Shown here one piece after another: positions 52,242-58,931 of a stretch of DNA of 58,931 nucleotides. The translations under genes and the position numbers were made by a program. Each line of letters starts with the position of its first letter. The first letter of the stretch is position 1. Where the stretch lies: NCBI RefSeq assembly GCF_020532625.1, contig NZ_JAJAUY010000024.1:1-58931 (forward strand). Reading direction: 5' to 3'. Under the pieces are notes generated by a model, which searched no databases, was not told where the DNA came from, and saw nothing but the letters and a program-made list of their open reading frames with translations. The stretch is from Streptomyces antimicrobicus. GTDB lineage: Bacteria > Actinomycetota > Actinomycetes > Streptomycetales > Streptomycetaceae.

Positions 52242-53597
52242 ATGTCCGTGGACCGTCGCACGGTGCTCAGCGGTGCCGCCCTGGTGTTCAGCGGGGCGCT
52301 GGGCGCCCTGTTCGCCGGCGGTGCGGACGCCGTGCCCGCGCCGCGGGGCGCCGCCGGCGGGTACGGCCCGCTGGTGCCCGATCCGCACGGGCTGCTGGAC
52401 CTGCCGCACGGCTTCTCCTACCGGGTGCTGTCCCGGGCGGGTGGACGCCTGCGCTCCGGTGAGGGCCGGGTGCCGGGCCACTGCGACGGCATGGCCGCGT
52501 TCCGGGCCGGGGGCGGCCGGGTCCGCCTGGTGCGCAACCACGAGAACCGCGCCGACGCCCCGCTGCCCGTGCCGAAGGTGCCCGGGCTCGTCTACGACCC
52601 GTACGCGCGCGGCGGGGCCACCGTCCTCACGCTCGACGCGGCCGGGGAGGTCACCGGCGAGCGGGTGGGCCTCGCCGGTACGGCCGTCAACTGCGCGGGC
52701 GGGCGCACCCCGTGGCACACCTGGCTGTCCTGCGAGGAGACCGAGGACCGCGCGGGCACGGCCGGTTACGCCGAGGACCACGGGTACGTCTTCGAGGTCG
52801 ACCCGGCCGATCCGCGCCGCACCGGCGCGGTTCCGCTGACCGCGCTCGGCCGGTTCCCGCACGAGGCCGTGGCCGTGGATCCGTACCGGGGGACCGTCTA
52901 CGAGACCGAGGACGCCTTCGTGGCGCCGTTCGGGCTGTTCTACCGCTTCCTGCCGCACCGGCCGCTGGGCGGGGTCGGCTCGCTGCGGGCGGGGGGCACG
53001 CTGGAGGCCATGCGGGTGCCGGGGGTCGCGGACCTCTCGGTGGTGCAGGAGCCGGGCGCGGAGTTCCCTGTCGAGTGGGTGCCGGTGCCCGACCCGTCGG
53101 CGGCCCGGACCCCGGTCCGGCTCCAGGACTTCGGGCCGCGCGGGATCACCCACGCGCAGAAGCTGGAGGGCTGCTACTGGGGCGGCGACGGCGTCCACTT
53201 CGTCTCCAGCTACGCCCGCGGCCGCGAGGGCGCGGCGGCCGACCACTTCGGCCAGGTGTGGTTCCACGACCCGCGCACCGGCCGGATCCGCCTGGAGGTG
53301 GTCTTCGGCCCGGCCACCGACGTGGCGCTGCCCGGGGAGTCCCCCGACAACATCTGCCTGTCGCCCGACGGCGGGCTGATGGTGTGCGAGGACGGCGGCG
53401 GGGCGCAGTACGTCTTCGGTGTGACCCGGCGCGGCGCGGTGTACCCGCTGGCCCGCAACGCCGACAACACCGGCACGGCGCAGGCGCCGCAGTGGAGCGA
53501 GTTCGCGGGGGTGACCTTCGCCCCGGACGGCCGCACGCTGTACGTCAACGCCTACGACCCCGGCACGACCTTCGCGGTGACGGGCCCCTGGCACTGA
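52242..53597 (+). CDS. PhoX-family (DUF839) phosphatase, Tat-exported
   Basis: Secreted alkaline phosphatase-like protein, 451 residues. A twin-arginine signal (VDRRTVLSGAALVFSGALGA, about 3-25, cleaved after ADA) leads into a PhoX beta-propeller: PLVPDPHGLLDLPHGFSYRVLSRAG, RLVRNHENRADAPLP, WHTWLSCEETEDRAG, YETEDAFVAPFGLFYRFLP and SPDNICLSPDGGLMVCEDGGG. The acidic motifs CEET and CEDGG provide Ca/Fe ligands in the family. It would liberate phosphate outside the cell. No PHO box was recognised upstream. A PPK2 gene follows, making a phosphate-themed pair. Confidence 0.88.
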   Translation: MSVDRRTVLSGAALVFSGALGALFAGGADAVPAPRGAAGGYGPLVPDPHGLLDLPHGFSYRVLSRAGGRLRSGEGRVPGHCDGMAAFRAGGGRVRLVRNHENRADAPLPVPKVPGLVYDPYARGGATVLTLDAAGEVTGERVGLAGTAVNCAGGRTPWHTWLSCEETEDRAGTAGYAEDHGYVFEVDPADPRRTGAVPLTALGRFPHEAVAVDPYRGTVYETEDAFVAPFGLFYRFLPHRPLGGVGSLRAGGTLEAMRVPGVADLSVVQEPGAEFPVEWVPVPDPSAARTPVRLQDFGPRGITHAQKLEGCYWGGDGVHFVSSYARGREGAAADHFGQVWFHDPRTGRIRLEVVFGPATDVALPGESPDNICLSPDGGLMVCEDGGGAQYVFGVTRRGAVYPLARNADNTGTAQAPQWSEFAGVTFAPDGRTLYVNAYDPGTTFAVTGPWH

Positions 53598-53700
53598 CCG
53601 CCGCTCGCCCTCTCCTTCTCCCCTTCTCCCCTTCCCTCCTCTCCCTCTCCCTCTCCTCCCCCGCCACCCCGCCCGTCCCTGTCCTCCCGCGTCGCGGCCC
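53598..53700 (+). repeat. Polypyrimidine tract downstream of phoX-like gene
   Basis: About 100 bp of almost uninterrupted C/T with CTCTCCTTCTCCCCTTCTCC-like units follows the stop codon. It resembles the tract at 29533-29712. Nothing else was seen before the PPK2 gene. Confidence 0.8.
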
Positions 53701-53765
53701 CGGACGATCGGCCGGATGATCGGAGGGGAGCAGTCCGGGGGACCGACCGGAGGGAGCGGGTCGCC

Positions 53766-54629
53766 GTGGCGCACACGCAGGAGCCGTCCGGGCCGTCGCT
53801 GAGCAGCCTGCTCCGGGTCGCTCCCGGTGAGCGGCCCTCGCTCGCCTGGCGCGACCCGGGCGGGCTGCCCGCCGGGCCGCGCGACAAGGCGGCGGGAACC
53901 GCCGCGACCGCGGCGCTGGCCGACCGGTTGGCCTCCCTGCAGGAGCGGCTGTACGCCCAGGCCACCGCGGGCGACCGCCGGCGGCTGCTGCTGGTCCTGC
54001 AGGGCATGGACACGTCCGGCAAGGGCGGCACGGTCAAGCACGTCAGCGGGATGTTCGACCCCTCCGGCTGCCGGGTGAAGGCCTTCAAGGCACCGACCCC
54101 CGAGGAGCTCGCGCACCCCTTCCTCTGGCGGGTCGCCCGGGCGCTGCCGCTGCCGGGCGAGATCGGGTTGTTCGACCGCTCGCACTACGAGGACGTGCTG
54201 ATCGCCCGGGTCCGCGGGCTGGTCCCGCGCAAGGTGGTCGCACGGCGGTACGACCGGATCAACCGGTTCGAGCAGGCTCTCGTCGACGACGGGGTGACCG
54301 TGGTGAAGGTGTTCCTCCACATCAGCTGGGAGGAGCAGCGGGCCCGGCTCCTGCGCCGACTGGACGACCCGACCAAACGGTGGAAGTTCGACCCGCGCGA
54401 CCTCGACGAACGCGCCCTGTGGCCCGCCTATCAGGAGGCGTACGAGCGGGCGCTGCACCGCTGCTCCACCGAGGCGGCGCCGTGGTTCGTCGTGCCCGCG
54501 GACCGCAAGTGGTACCGCGACTGGGCGGTGAGCACGTTGCTGGCGGAACATCTGGAGGCAATCGGTCCGCGGTACCCGGCGGCCGACTTCGACGTGGACG
54601 AGTGCCGTGCGCGTCTGATTTCCAGATAG
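53766..54629 (+). CDS. ppk2: Polyphosphate kinase 2 family protein (PPK2)
   Basis: Polyphosphate:nucleotide phosphotransferase, 287 residues. Walker A GMDTSGKGGT (80-89), Walker B region LFDRSHYEDVLIARVRG (135-151), lid with EEQRARLLRRLDDPTKRWKF and the WYRDWAVSTLLAEHL end. The length and RSHYED motif fit the PPK2 class that phosphorylates AMP/ADP from polyphosphate (class III-like). GTG 53766 has GGAGGGAG upstream. It lies downstream of a secreted phosphatase gene, suggesting a phosphate-storage context, which is an inference. Confidence 0.93.
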   Translation: MAHTQEPSGPSLSSLLRVAPGERPSLAWRDPGGLPAGPRDKAAGTAATAALADRLASLQERLYAQATAGDRRRLLLVLQGMDTSGKGGTVKHVSGMFDPSGCRVKAFKAPTPEELAHPFLWRVARALPLPGEIGLFDRSHYEDVLIARVRGLVPRKVVARRYDRINRFEQALVDDGVTVVKVFLHISWEEQRARLLRRLDDPTKRWKFDPRDLDERALWPAYQEAYERALHRCSTEAAPWFVVPADRKWYRDWAVSTLLAEHLEAIGPRYPAADFDVDECRARLISR

Positions 54630-54632
54630 TCA

Positions 54633-54638
54633 TATATT
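54633..54638 (+). promoter_or_regulatory. AT-rich -10 element, leaderless start of deacetylase gene
   Basis: TATATT at 54633-54638, within the conspicuously AT-rich stretch TAGTCATATATTTTGC, is followed 9 nt later by the GTG start at 54647. With no ribosome site, transcription would begin at or next to the start codon. Confidence 0.5.
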
Positions 54639-54646
54639 TTGCATGA

Positions 54647-55573
54647 GTGACCATTTCACTGCGCACAGTGGCAGCCGTTGCCGTGCTCGGCGCCGCCCTC
54701 GCCGGATGCGCCGGCGGCACCGGTGGACCCGCCGGGGGCCGGGCGGGCGACCGTACGCCCACCGCCGGCACCGCCTCCGGAGCCCCCGCCGCCGGATCGC
54801 CCTCCCCCGGCGCGTCGGCGCCCGCCGCGGGCGCCCAGGGCGCCTCCCCGCAGGCCGCCGCCGGCCCCGGCAGGGCACCCACCCTCGCCCCCGGCCCGAA
54901 CGGCCTGACCCCCGTCTTCGCACGCGCCCAGCAGCGGACCGACAAGACGGTCGCGCTCACGTTCGACGCCGACATGACCGCCGACCAGGGCCCGCGGGCC
55001 GCCGCCGGTGAGCGCTTCGACAACCCCCAGCTCGTCGACACCCTGCGCGCGCTGAAGGTGCCCTCGACCATCTTCATGACGGGCCGCTGGGCCGAGGAGT
55101 ACCCCGACCAGGCCAAGGCCATCGGCACCGACCCCACCTTCGAGATCGCGAACCACTCCTACAGCCACCACGCCTTCACCTCCCCCTGCTACGGCCTGCC
55201 CGCCCTCGACGGCGCCGCCGCCCGCTCCGACGTGGACCGGGCGTTCGAGGCGTTCCGCAAGGCCGGCGCCGTCAACACCGTCCCCTACTTCCGCTTCCCC
55301 GGCGGCTGCTACGACGACCAGGCCCTGCGGGCGCTGTCCACGGCCAAGGTCACGGCCGTCCAGTGGGACGTGGTCAGCGGCGACGCCTTCGCCACCGACC
55401 CGTCGGCGGTCGCCCAGCAGGTGCTGAACGGGGTCAGGCCCGGCTCGGTGGTGGTCATGCACTGCACCCGCAGCGCGGCCCCGGTCACCGAGGAGGCGAT
55501 CCGGACGATCGTCCCGGAGCTGCGCAAGCGCGGCTACCGCTTCGTCAAGGTCTCCGAGCTCATGGGGACCTGA
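54647..55573 (+). CDS. Polysaccharide deacetylase lipoprotein (NodB/CE4)
   Basis: Membrane-anchored CE4 deacetylase, 308 residues. The lipobox LAGC places Cys21 at the mature N-terminus, followed by an 80-residue Gly/Pro/Ala linker. The NodB domain has TFDADM (Asp107, Asp109), metal ligands in NHSYSHHAF (His170, His174), RFPGGCYDDQAL and VVMHC. It would deacetylate peptidoglycan or another cell-surface N-acetyl glycan. The start is GTG 54647; the ATG at 54643 is out of frame. It converges on the AIM24 gene with a 28-bp gap. Confidence 0.9.
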   Translation: MTISLRTVAAVAVLGAALAGCAGGTGGPAGGRAGDRTPTAGTASGAPAAGSPSPGASAPAAGAQGASPQAAAGPGRAPTLAPGPNGLTPVFARAQQRTDKTVALTFDADMTADQGPRAAAGERFDNPQLVDTLRALKVPSTIFMTGRWAEEYPDQAKAIGTDPTFEIANHSYSHHAFTSPCYGLPALDGAAARSDVDRAFEAFRKAGAVNTVPYFRFPGGCYDDQALRALSTAKVTAVQWDVVSGDAFATDPSAVAQQVLNGVRPGSVVVMHCTRSAAPVTEEAIRTIVPELRKRGYRFVKVSELMGT

Positions 55574-55601
55574 GGGCCGCCCGGCCGACGCGGGCCGGCG
55601 C

Positions 55602-56276
55602 TCAGTGGCCGGCCTGCGTCTCGACGACCTCGCTCGGGCGGACGATGACGAACCCCTCGCCGCGCAGCTGGAGCTGCACGGCCTCGCCGGAGCCGCCGCG
55701 GATCATGGAGCCGACCGACTGCGAGCGGTGCAGCCCCGTCTCCAGGTGGGCGCTCCAGCCGACCACCGCGTCGGTGTCCACGTACACCGGGGACTGCGCC
55801 GTCACGGGGATGACGATCGGGTTGCCGTCGCAGACCACGGCGAGCTTGCCGGTCCCGGTGAAGACGCTGTTGAAGAGGCCTCCGCCCGTCATGCCGGCGC
55901 CCTTCACCATCTTGATCTCGTAGGAGAGGGTGGGGTCGAAGCACAGGACGTTGCGCCCGTTGACGGTCAGGGCGTCGCCCGGTTCGAGGTCCACGATGAA
56001 GCAGTTGCCGCCCTGGTGGGCGAACCAGGCCTCGCCCTGGCCGCGCACCGCCATCAGCGCCAGGCCCTCACCGGTGACGGCCCGCTTGAGCATGCCGCCT
56101 ATGCCCTGGCCCTTGCGCTCGAACTGCAGGTTGCCGCGGAAGGCGATCATCGAGCCCTGGCGGGCCAGCATCTCGCCGTTGACGGCGTACTTGACGGACT
56201 TGGCGTTCTGGAGGGACATCCCCGGGGCGGCGGCGGGCTGGGCGAGGTTCTCGGAGGCAAACAGGTCGCTCTTCAT
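55602..56276 (-). CDS. AIM24 family protein
   Basis: 224-residue beta-rich protein of the AIM24/TerD-adjacent fold family, common as paralogues in streptomycetes. Visible: YAVNGEMLARQGSMIAFRGNLQFERKG, MLKRAVTGEGLALMAVRGQGEAWFAHQ, IVDLEPGDALTVNGRNVLCFD and TGGGLFNSVFTGTGKLAVVCDG. No signal peptide. Molecular function is unknown in bacteria. It is divergent from the PTH2-like gene with 79 bp between starts. Confidence 0.88.
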   Translation of the reverse strand: MKSDLFASENLAQPAAAPGMSLQNAKSVKYAVNGEMLARQGSMIAFRGNLQFERKGQGIGGMLKRAVTGEGLALMAVRGQGEAWFAHQGGNCFIVDLEPGDALTVNGRNVLCFDPTLSYEIKMVKGAGMTGGGLFNSVFTGTGKLAVVCDGNPIVIPVTAQSPVYVDTDAVVGWSAHLETGLHRSQSVGSMIRGGSGEAVQLQLRGEGFVIVRPSEVVETQAGH

Positions 56277-56355
56277 GCCGACGATCCTCCCGTGCCCCTG
56301 GAGCGGGGGCATCCTCCTGAAGTCGGAAACGTCCCTTCCTGGCAGACTGTGCCGG

Positions 56356-57108
56356 ATGAGCAGCGTGAACGACACCCACGAAGGCCCCGGCGCGCAGCCC
56401 CGCGCGCAGCGGGACGGCCACCCGTTCGCGGCGCGGCGGATGGCGCGGGACGAGGCCCCGCAGTTCGTCCTGCCGCTGGTGGTCCGGATCGAGAAGGACG
56501 GCCCGCCGGCCCGGACCGACGCCCTGGAGACGGCGGCCCGCGCGGTGCTCGTGCTGCTCTCGGACGACCGGGCGCGGGGCGAGGGCGAATGGGCCGAGGT
56601 GGTGCGGAGCTGGCAGGACGCCCGGATCCGCAAGGTGGTGCGGCGGGCGCGCGGAGCGGAGTGGCGCAAGGCGGGCACCCTGCCCGGCATCACCGTGCAC
56701 GGCGCGGCGGCCGAGGTCCGGGTGTTCCCGCCGGTGCCGCTGGACGGCTGGCCCAAGGAGCTGGCCAAGCTCCAGGTGTCGGGCACGGACCTGGACGACC
56801 CGGAACCGGCCGGTCCGGTCCCGCCCGGGGTGCCGGTGCTGTGGCTGAACCCGGCGCTGGAGATGTCCGCGGGCAAGGCCATGGCCCAGGTCGGGCACGG
56901 GGCGCAGCTGGCCTGGTGGGAACTGGGCGCGGCGGAGCGCGAGGCCTGGCGCGCGGCGGGCTTCCGGCTGGCCGTGCGGACGGCTCCCGCGGAGGCCTGG
57001 CCGGAGCTGGCCGGGGGCCGGCTGCCGCTGGTGCGGGACGCCGGGTTCACCGAGATCGCGCCCGGCAGCGCCACCGTGGTCGCGGACCATCCGGCGCTGC
57101 GGGCCTGA
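56356..57108 (+). CDS. Peptidyl-tRNA hydrolase PTH2-like protein
   Basis: 250-residue protein with a C-terminal PTH2-like domain (about 160-248): LWLNPALEMSAGKAMAQVGHGAQLAWWEL contains the G-K-x-x-A-Q-x-x-H-G core typical of PTH2. The N-terminal half (QFVLPLVVRIEKDGPPARTDALETAARAVLVLL, VRSWQDARIRKVVRRARGAEW) is a related repeat-like segment. PTH2 enzymes release tRNA from stalled peptidyl-tRNA; whether this bacterial variant does is untested. It ends convergently 18 bp from the next gene. Confidence 0.82.
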   Translation: MSSVNDTHEGPGAQPRAQRDGHPFAARRMARDEAPQFVLPLVVRIEKDGPPARTDALETAARAVLVLLSDDRARGEGEWAEVVRSWQDARIRKVVRRARGAEWRKAGTLPGITVHGAAAEVRVFPPVPLDGWPKELAKLQVSGTDLDDPEPAGPVPPGVPVLWLNPALEMSAGKAMAQVGHGAQLAWWELGAAEREAWRAAGFRLAVRTAPAEAWPELAGGRLPLVRDAGFTEIAPGSATVVADHPALRA

Positions 57109-57126
57109 GCCCGCGCCGGGCCGGGC

Positions 57127-57957
57127 TCAGCCGGTGACGTCCGTACGGAGCTGGGCCCGGGCGGTGGCGAGCAACTGCGGCAGCTGCGAGGGCCGGGCGT
57201 CGTACTGCTGGTCGTTGACGAGCAGTTGGTAGACCTGGCCGTGCTCGCCCGCGACGAAGACCTCGCTCCGGTGGCAGGGGACGTCCCGGCCGGGCCAGTG
57301 GTAGTCCAGCTCCAGCCGCGCGGCGTCCCGGTCCCCCTGGCGGTCGGCGTGGGTGGTGGCGGTCAGCGCCTCCATCTTCGACTCCTCGGTCCTGCGGTAC
57401 CAGGCGAGCTGTCCGACGGCGGCCGACTGCGCCGTGCGGCCGTTGCTGCTGTCCCGCTTCACCCCGATCACGTACCGGCCGTCGGGGGACACCCAGGTGG
57501 CCTGGAGGGCCGTGTCCACATCCAGCTTCCAGCCGTCCGGCACGGCCAGCGCGAGCGTGAGGGCCTTCGCCCGCACGACGTGCCAGCCGGACGGCACCGG
57601 CGGCGGTGACGGCTGCGCGGGGCGGTCCGGCGCCGGCGGGACCGACGGCGCGGGGGACCCCGAGGGGCCGGAGGACGACGGCGCGGCGGAGCCGGACGGG
57701 CCGCCGGGCAGCGGACCGGTGGGGGCGGCCGAGGGACTCTCGGCGGGCGGCGCGACCGGGCGGCCCTCTCCCGCGGAGACCGACCGCCTGTCGCCGGGGC
57801 CGCCGCCCGAGCCGAGGAACCCGAACAGGCCGAGCACCAGGGCGGCCAGGGCGGTCACCGCGGAGAGCACGGCGGCCAGCTCGGCGGCCTTCCTGGTCCT
57901 GCTCCGGCGGCCGTCGTCGCCGCGTTCGCCGTCCCCCGACGTCACCACGTCGCTCAT
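57127..57957 (-). CDS. Membrane-anchored protein with Pro/Ser linker, unknown
   Basis: 276 residues: a short charged N-terminus, one membrane helix at about 25-46 (AAVLSAVTALAALVLGLFGFL), a roughly 75-residue Pro/Ser/Gly linker and an extracytoplasmic domain of about 125 residues (GWHVVRAKALTLALAVPDGWKLD, ATWVSPDGRYVIGVKRDS, EMEALTATTHADRQGDRDAARLELDYHWPGRDVPCHRSEVFV-like). This domain resembles the C-terminal sensor part of some Streptomyces Ser/Thr kinases, but here no kinase domain is present. It is divergent from the DUF692 gene. No function assigned. Confidence 0.72.
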   Translation of the reverse strand: MSDVVTSGDGERGDDGRRSRTRKAAELAAVLSAVTALAALVLGLFGFLGSGGGPGDRRSVSAGEGRPVAPPAESPSAAPTGPLPGGPSGSAAPSSSGPSGSPAPSVPPAPDRPAQPSPPPVPSGWHVVRAKALTLALAVPDGWKLDVDTALQATWVSPDGRYVIGVKRDSSNGRTAQSAAVGQLAWYRRTEESKMEALTATTHADRQGDRDAARLELDYHWPGRDVPCHRSEVFVAGEHGQVYQLLVNDQQYDARPSQLPQLLATARAQLRTDVTG

Positions 57958-58127
57958 CGCGCCCCCCGGCTCCCCGACTGCGAAACCCGCCGGCCCAACT
58001 CCACCAGAGTGCCCCGCCCGGCGGGGCGGAACCTCAAATGTTGCTCTGAACGTCTCCGCTCGCGGTTGGCCGGTCCGTGCCGGGGTCATCACCTCCGCAC
58101 AGAACGTCGGAAGGGGGCGAGGGGGAC

Positions 58128-58931
58128 ATGGAGGCCATGGCGCGCCTGGGAGTGGGGATCGGCTGGCGGCCGGAGATCGCCGACGTGGTCGAGCGACTGC
58201 CCGGACTGGACTGGGTGGAGGTGGTGGCCGAGAACGTGTGTCCCGGGCATCTGCCCGCGTCGCTGCTGCGGCTGCGCGAGCGCGGGGTGACCGTCGTCCC
58301 GCACGGGGTCTCGTTGGGCCTGGGCGGTGCGGACCGGCCGGACCCGGGGAAGCTGGCCGCGCTCGCCGAGCGGGCGGTGGCGCTGGGCGCGCCGCTGGTG
58401 ACGGAGCACATCGCGTTCGTGCGGACCTCCACCCCGGCGCTGGAGGCCGGGCACCTGCTGCCGGTGCCCAAGACCTGGGACGCCCTCGAGGTGCTCTGCG
58501 AGAACGTGCGGATCGCCCAGGACGCGCTGCCGGTGCCGCTGGCACTGGAGAACATCGCGGCGCTGCTGCGCTGGCCGGACGAGGAGCTGACGGAGGCCCA
58601 GTTCCTGACGGAGCTGGTGGAGCGGACGGGTGTGCGGCTGCTGATCGACGTGGCCAACCTGCACACCAACCACGTCAACCGCGGCGAGGACCCGCTGGCC
58701 GTGCTGGACGCGCTGCCGGCCGGGGCACTGGCGTACGTGCACGTGGCGGGCGGGATCGAGCGGGACGGCGTCTGGCACGACACGCACGCCCACCCGGTGC
58801 CGCCGCAGGTGCTCGCGCTGCTGTCGCAGCTGCGCGCCCGGACCGACCCGCCGGGCGTGCTGCTGGAGCGGGACGACGACTTCCCACCGGAGCAGGAGCT
58901 GGCGGGGGAACTGGACGCCGTCCGCGGGGCG
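58128..58931 (+). CDS. DUF692/MNIO family protein (truncated by window end)
   Basis: First 268 codons of a multinuclear non-haem iron-dependent oxidase (formerly DUF692), TIM-barrel fold. Landmarks: [74 protein letters not shown] and [12 protein letters not shown], which supply the His/Asp/Glu ligands. Family members modify cysteines or C-terminal residues of ribosomal peptides, or act with TIGR04222-type partners in streptomycetes. ATG 58128 follows GAGGGGG closely; ATG 58137 is an alternative. The partner gene, if any, lies beyond the window. Confidence 0.88.
   Translation, partial: MEAMARLGVGIGWRPEIADVVERLPGLDWVEVVAENVCPGHLPASLLRLRERGVTVVPHGVSLGLGGADRPDPGKLAALAERAVALGAPLVTEHIAFVRTSTPALEAGHLLPVPKTWDALEVLCENVRIAQDALPVPLALENIAALLRWPDEELTEAQFLTELVERTGVRLLIDVANLHTNHVNRGEDPLAVLDALPAGALAYVHVAGGIERDGVWHDTHAHPVPPQVLALLSQLRARTDPPGVLLERDDDFPPEQELAGELDAVRGA

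Overview
The window is from a high-GC actinomycete, almost certainly a Streptomyces. Evidence: strong third-position GC, frequent GTG/TTG starts, a complete conservon (cvnA-D), a SAV2148-type HEPN protein, a TreX/TreY/TreZ trehalose set, and twin-arginine secreted enzymes. About 52 protein genes, one normal tRNA (His) and one unusual tRNA-like RNA locus can be supported. Most of the window looks chromosomal rather than horizontally acquired; the only mobile-element trace is a decayed transposase.

Region by region. 1-2.7 kb: tail of an ABC binding protein, ssuB/ssuC-like sulfonate transport genes and a sirohydrochlorin chelatase (sulfur assimilation). 2.7-8.4 kb: ketopantoate-reductase-family gene, an intergenic RNA locus (about 3.84-4.16 kb, minus strand), a conserved actinobacterial protein of unknown function, DUF1697, a macrolide-type glycosyltransferase with a leaderless operator-bearing promoter, and an APH-like phosphotransferase. 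7.9-11 kb: DUF1772 and TIGR03083-like genes divergent from a LysR gene, then an IS remnant in repeat-rich DNA. 11-26 kb: DnaQ-like exonuclease, SAV2148 HEPN protein and the dispersed glycogen-to-trehalose genes (glgX/treX, treY, treZ) interspersed with an MFS transporter, LysR, lipoamide dehydrogenase, M14 peptidase and an FHA protein. 26-38 kb: ECF sigma factor with a membrane partner, LysR genes, GATase-like protein, tRNA-His, hydrolase, phospholipase C and an M4 protease. 38-47 kb: a trypsin-STAND-propeller ATPase with its Trypco1 partner (predicted conflict/defence system), directly followed by the conservon. 47-59 kb: msrB, murC, RibD-like reductase, zapE, OsmC, PhoX, PPK2, polysaccharide deacetylase, AIM24, PTH2-like protein, a membrane-anchored protein and a truncated DUF692/MNIO gene.

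The most striking observation lies at 3912-4023 on the minus strand. A tRNA 3' half (anticodon 3' strand, T arm, acceptor 3' strand) lies upstream of a tRNA 5' half (acceptor 5' strand, D arm, anticodon loop), separated by 7 nt. The two halves complete a 7-bp acceptor stem (one G-U) and a 5-7 bp anticodon stem. This is the arrangement of a circularly permuted tRNA gene. The flanks also pair with each other, and one helix pair has the topology of the P3/P7 pseudoknot of a group I intron. This is unexpected for bacteria and is my main candidate for an undescribed system.

A second theme is short tandem repeats. They occur both between genes (units of 6, 7, 17 and 30 bp) and, in frame, inside otherwise normal genes (treY, lpdA, MFS, cvnA, cvnC and others).
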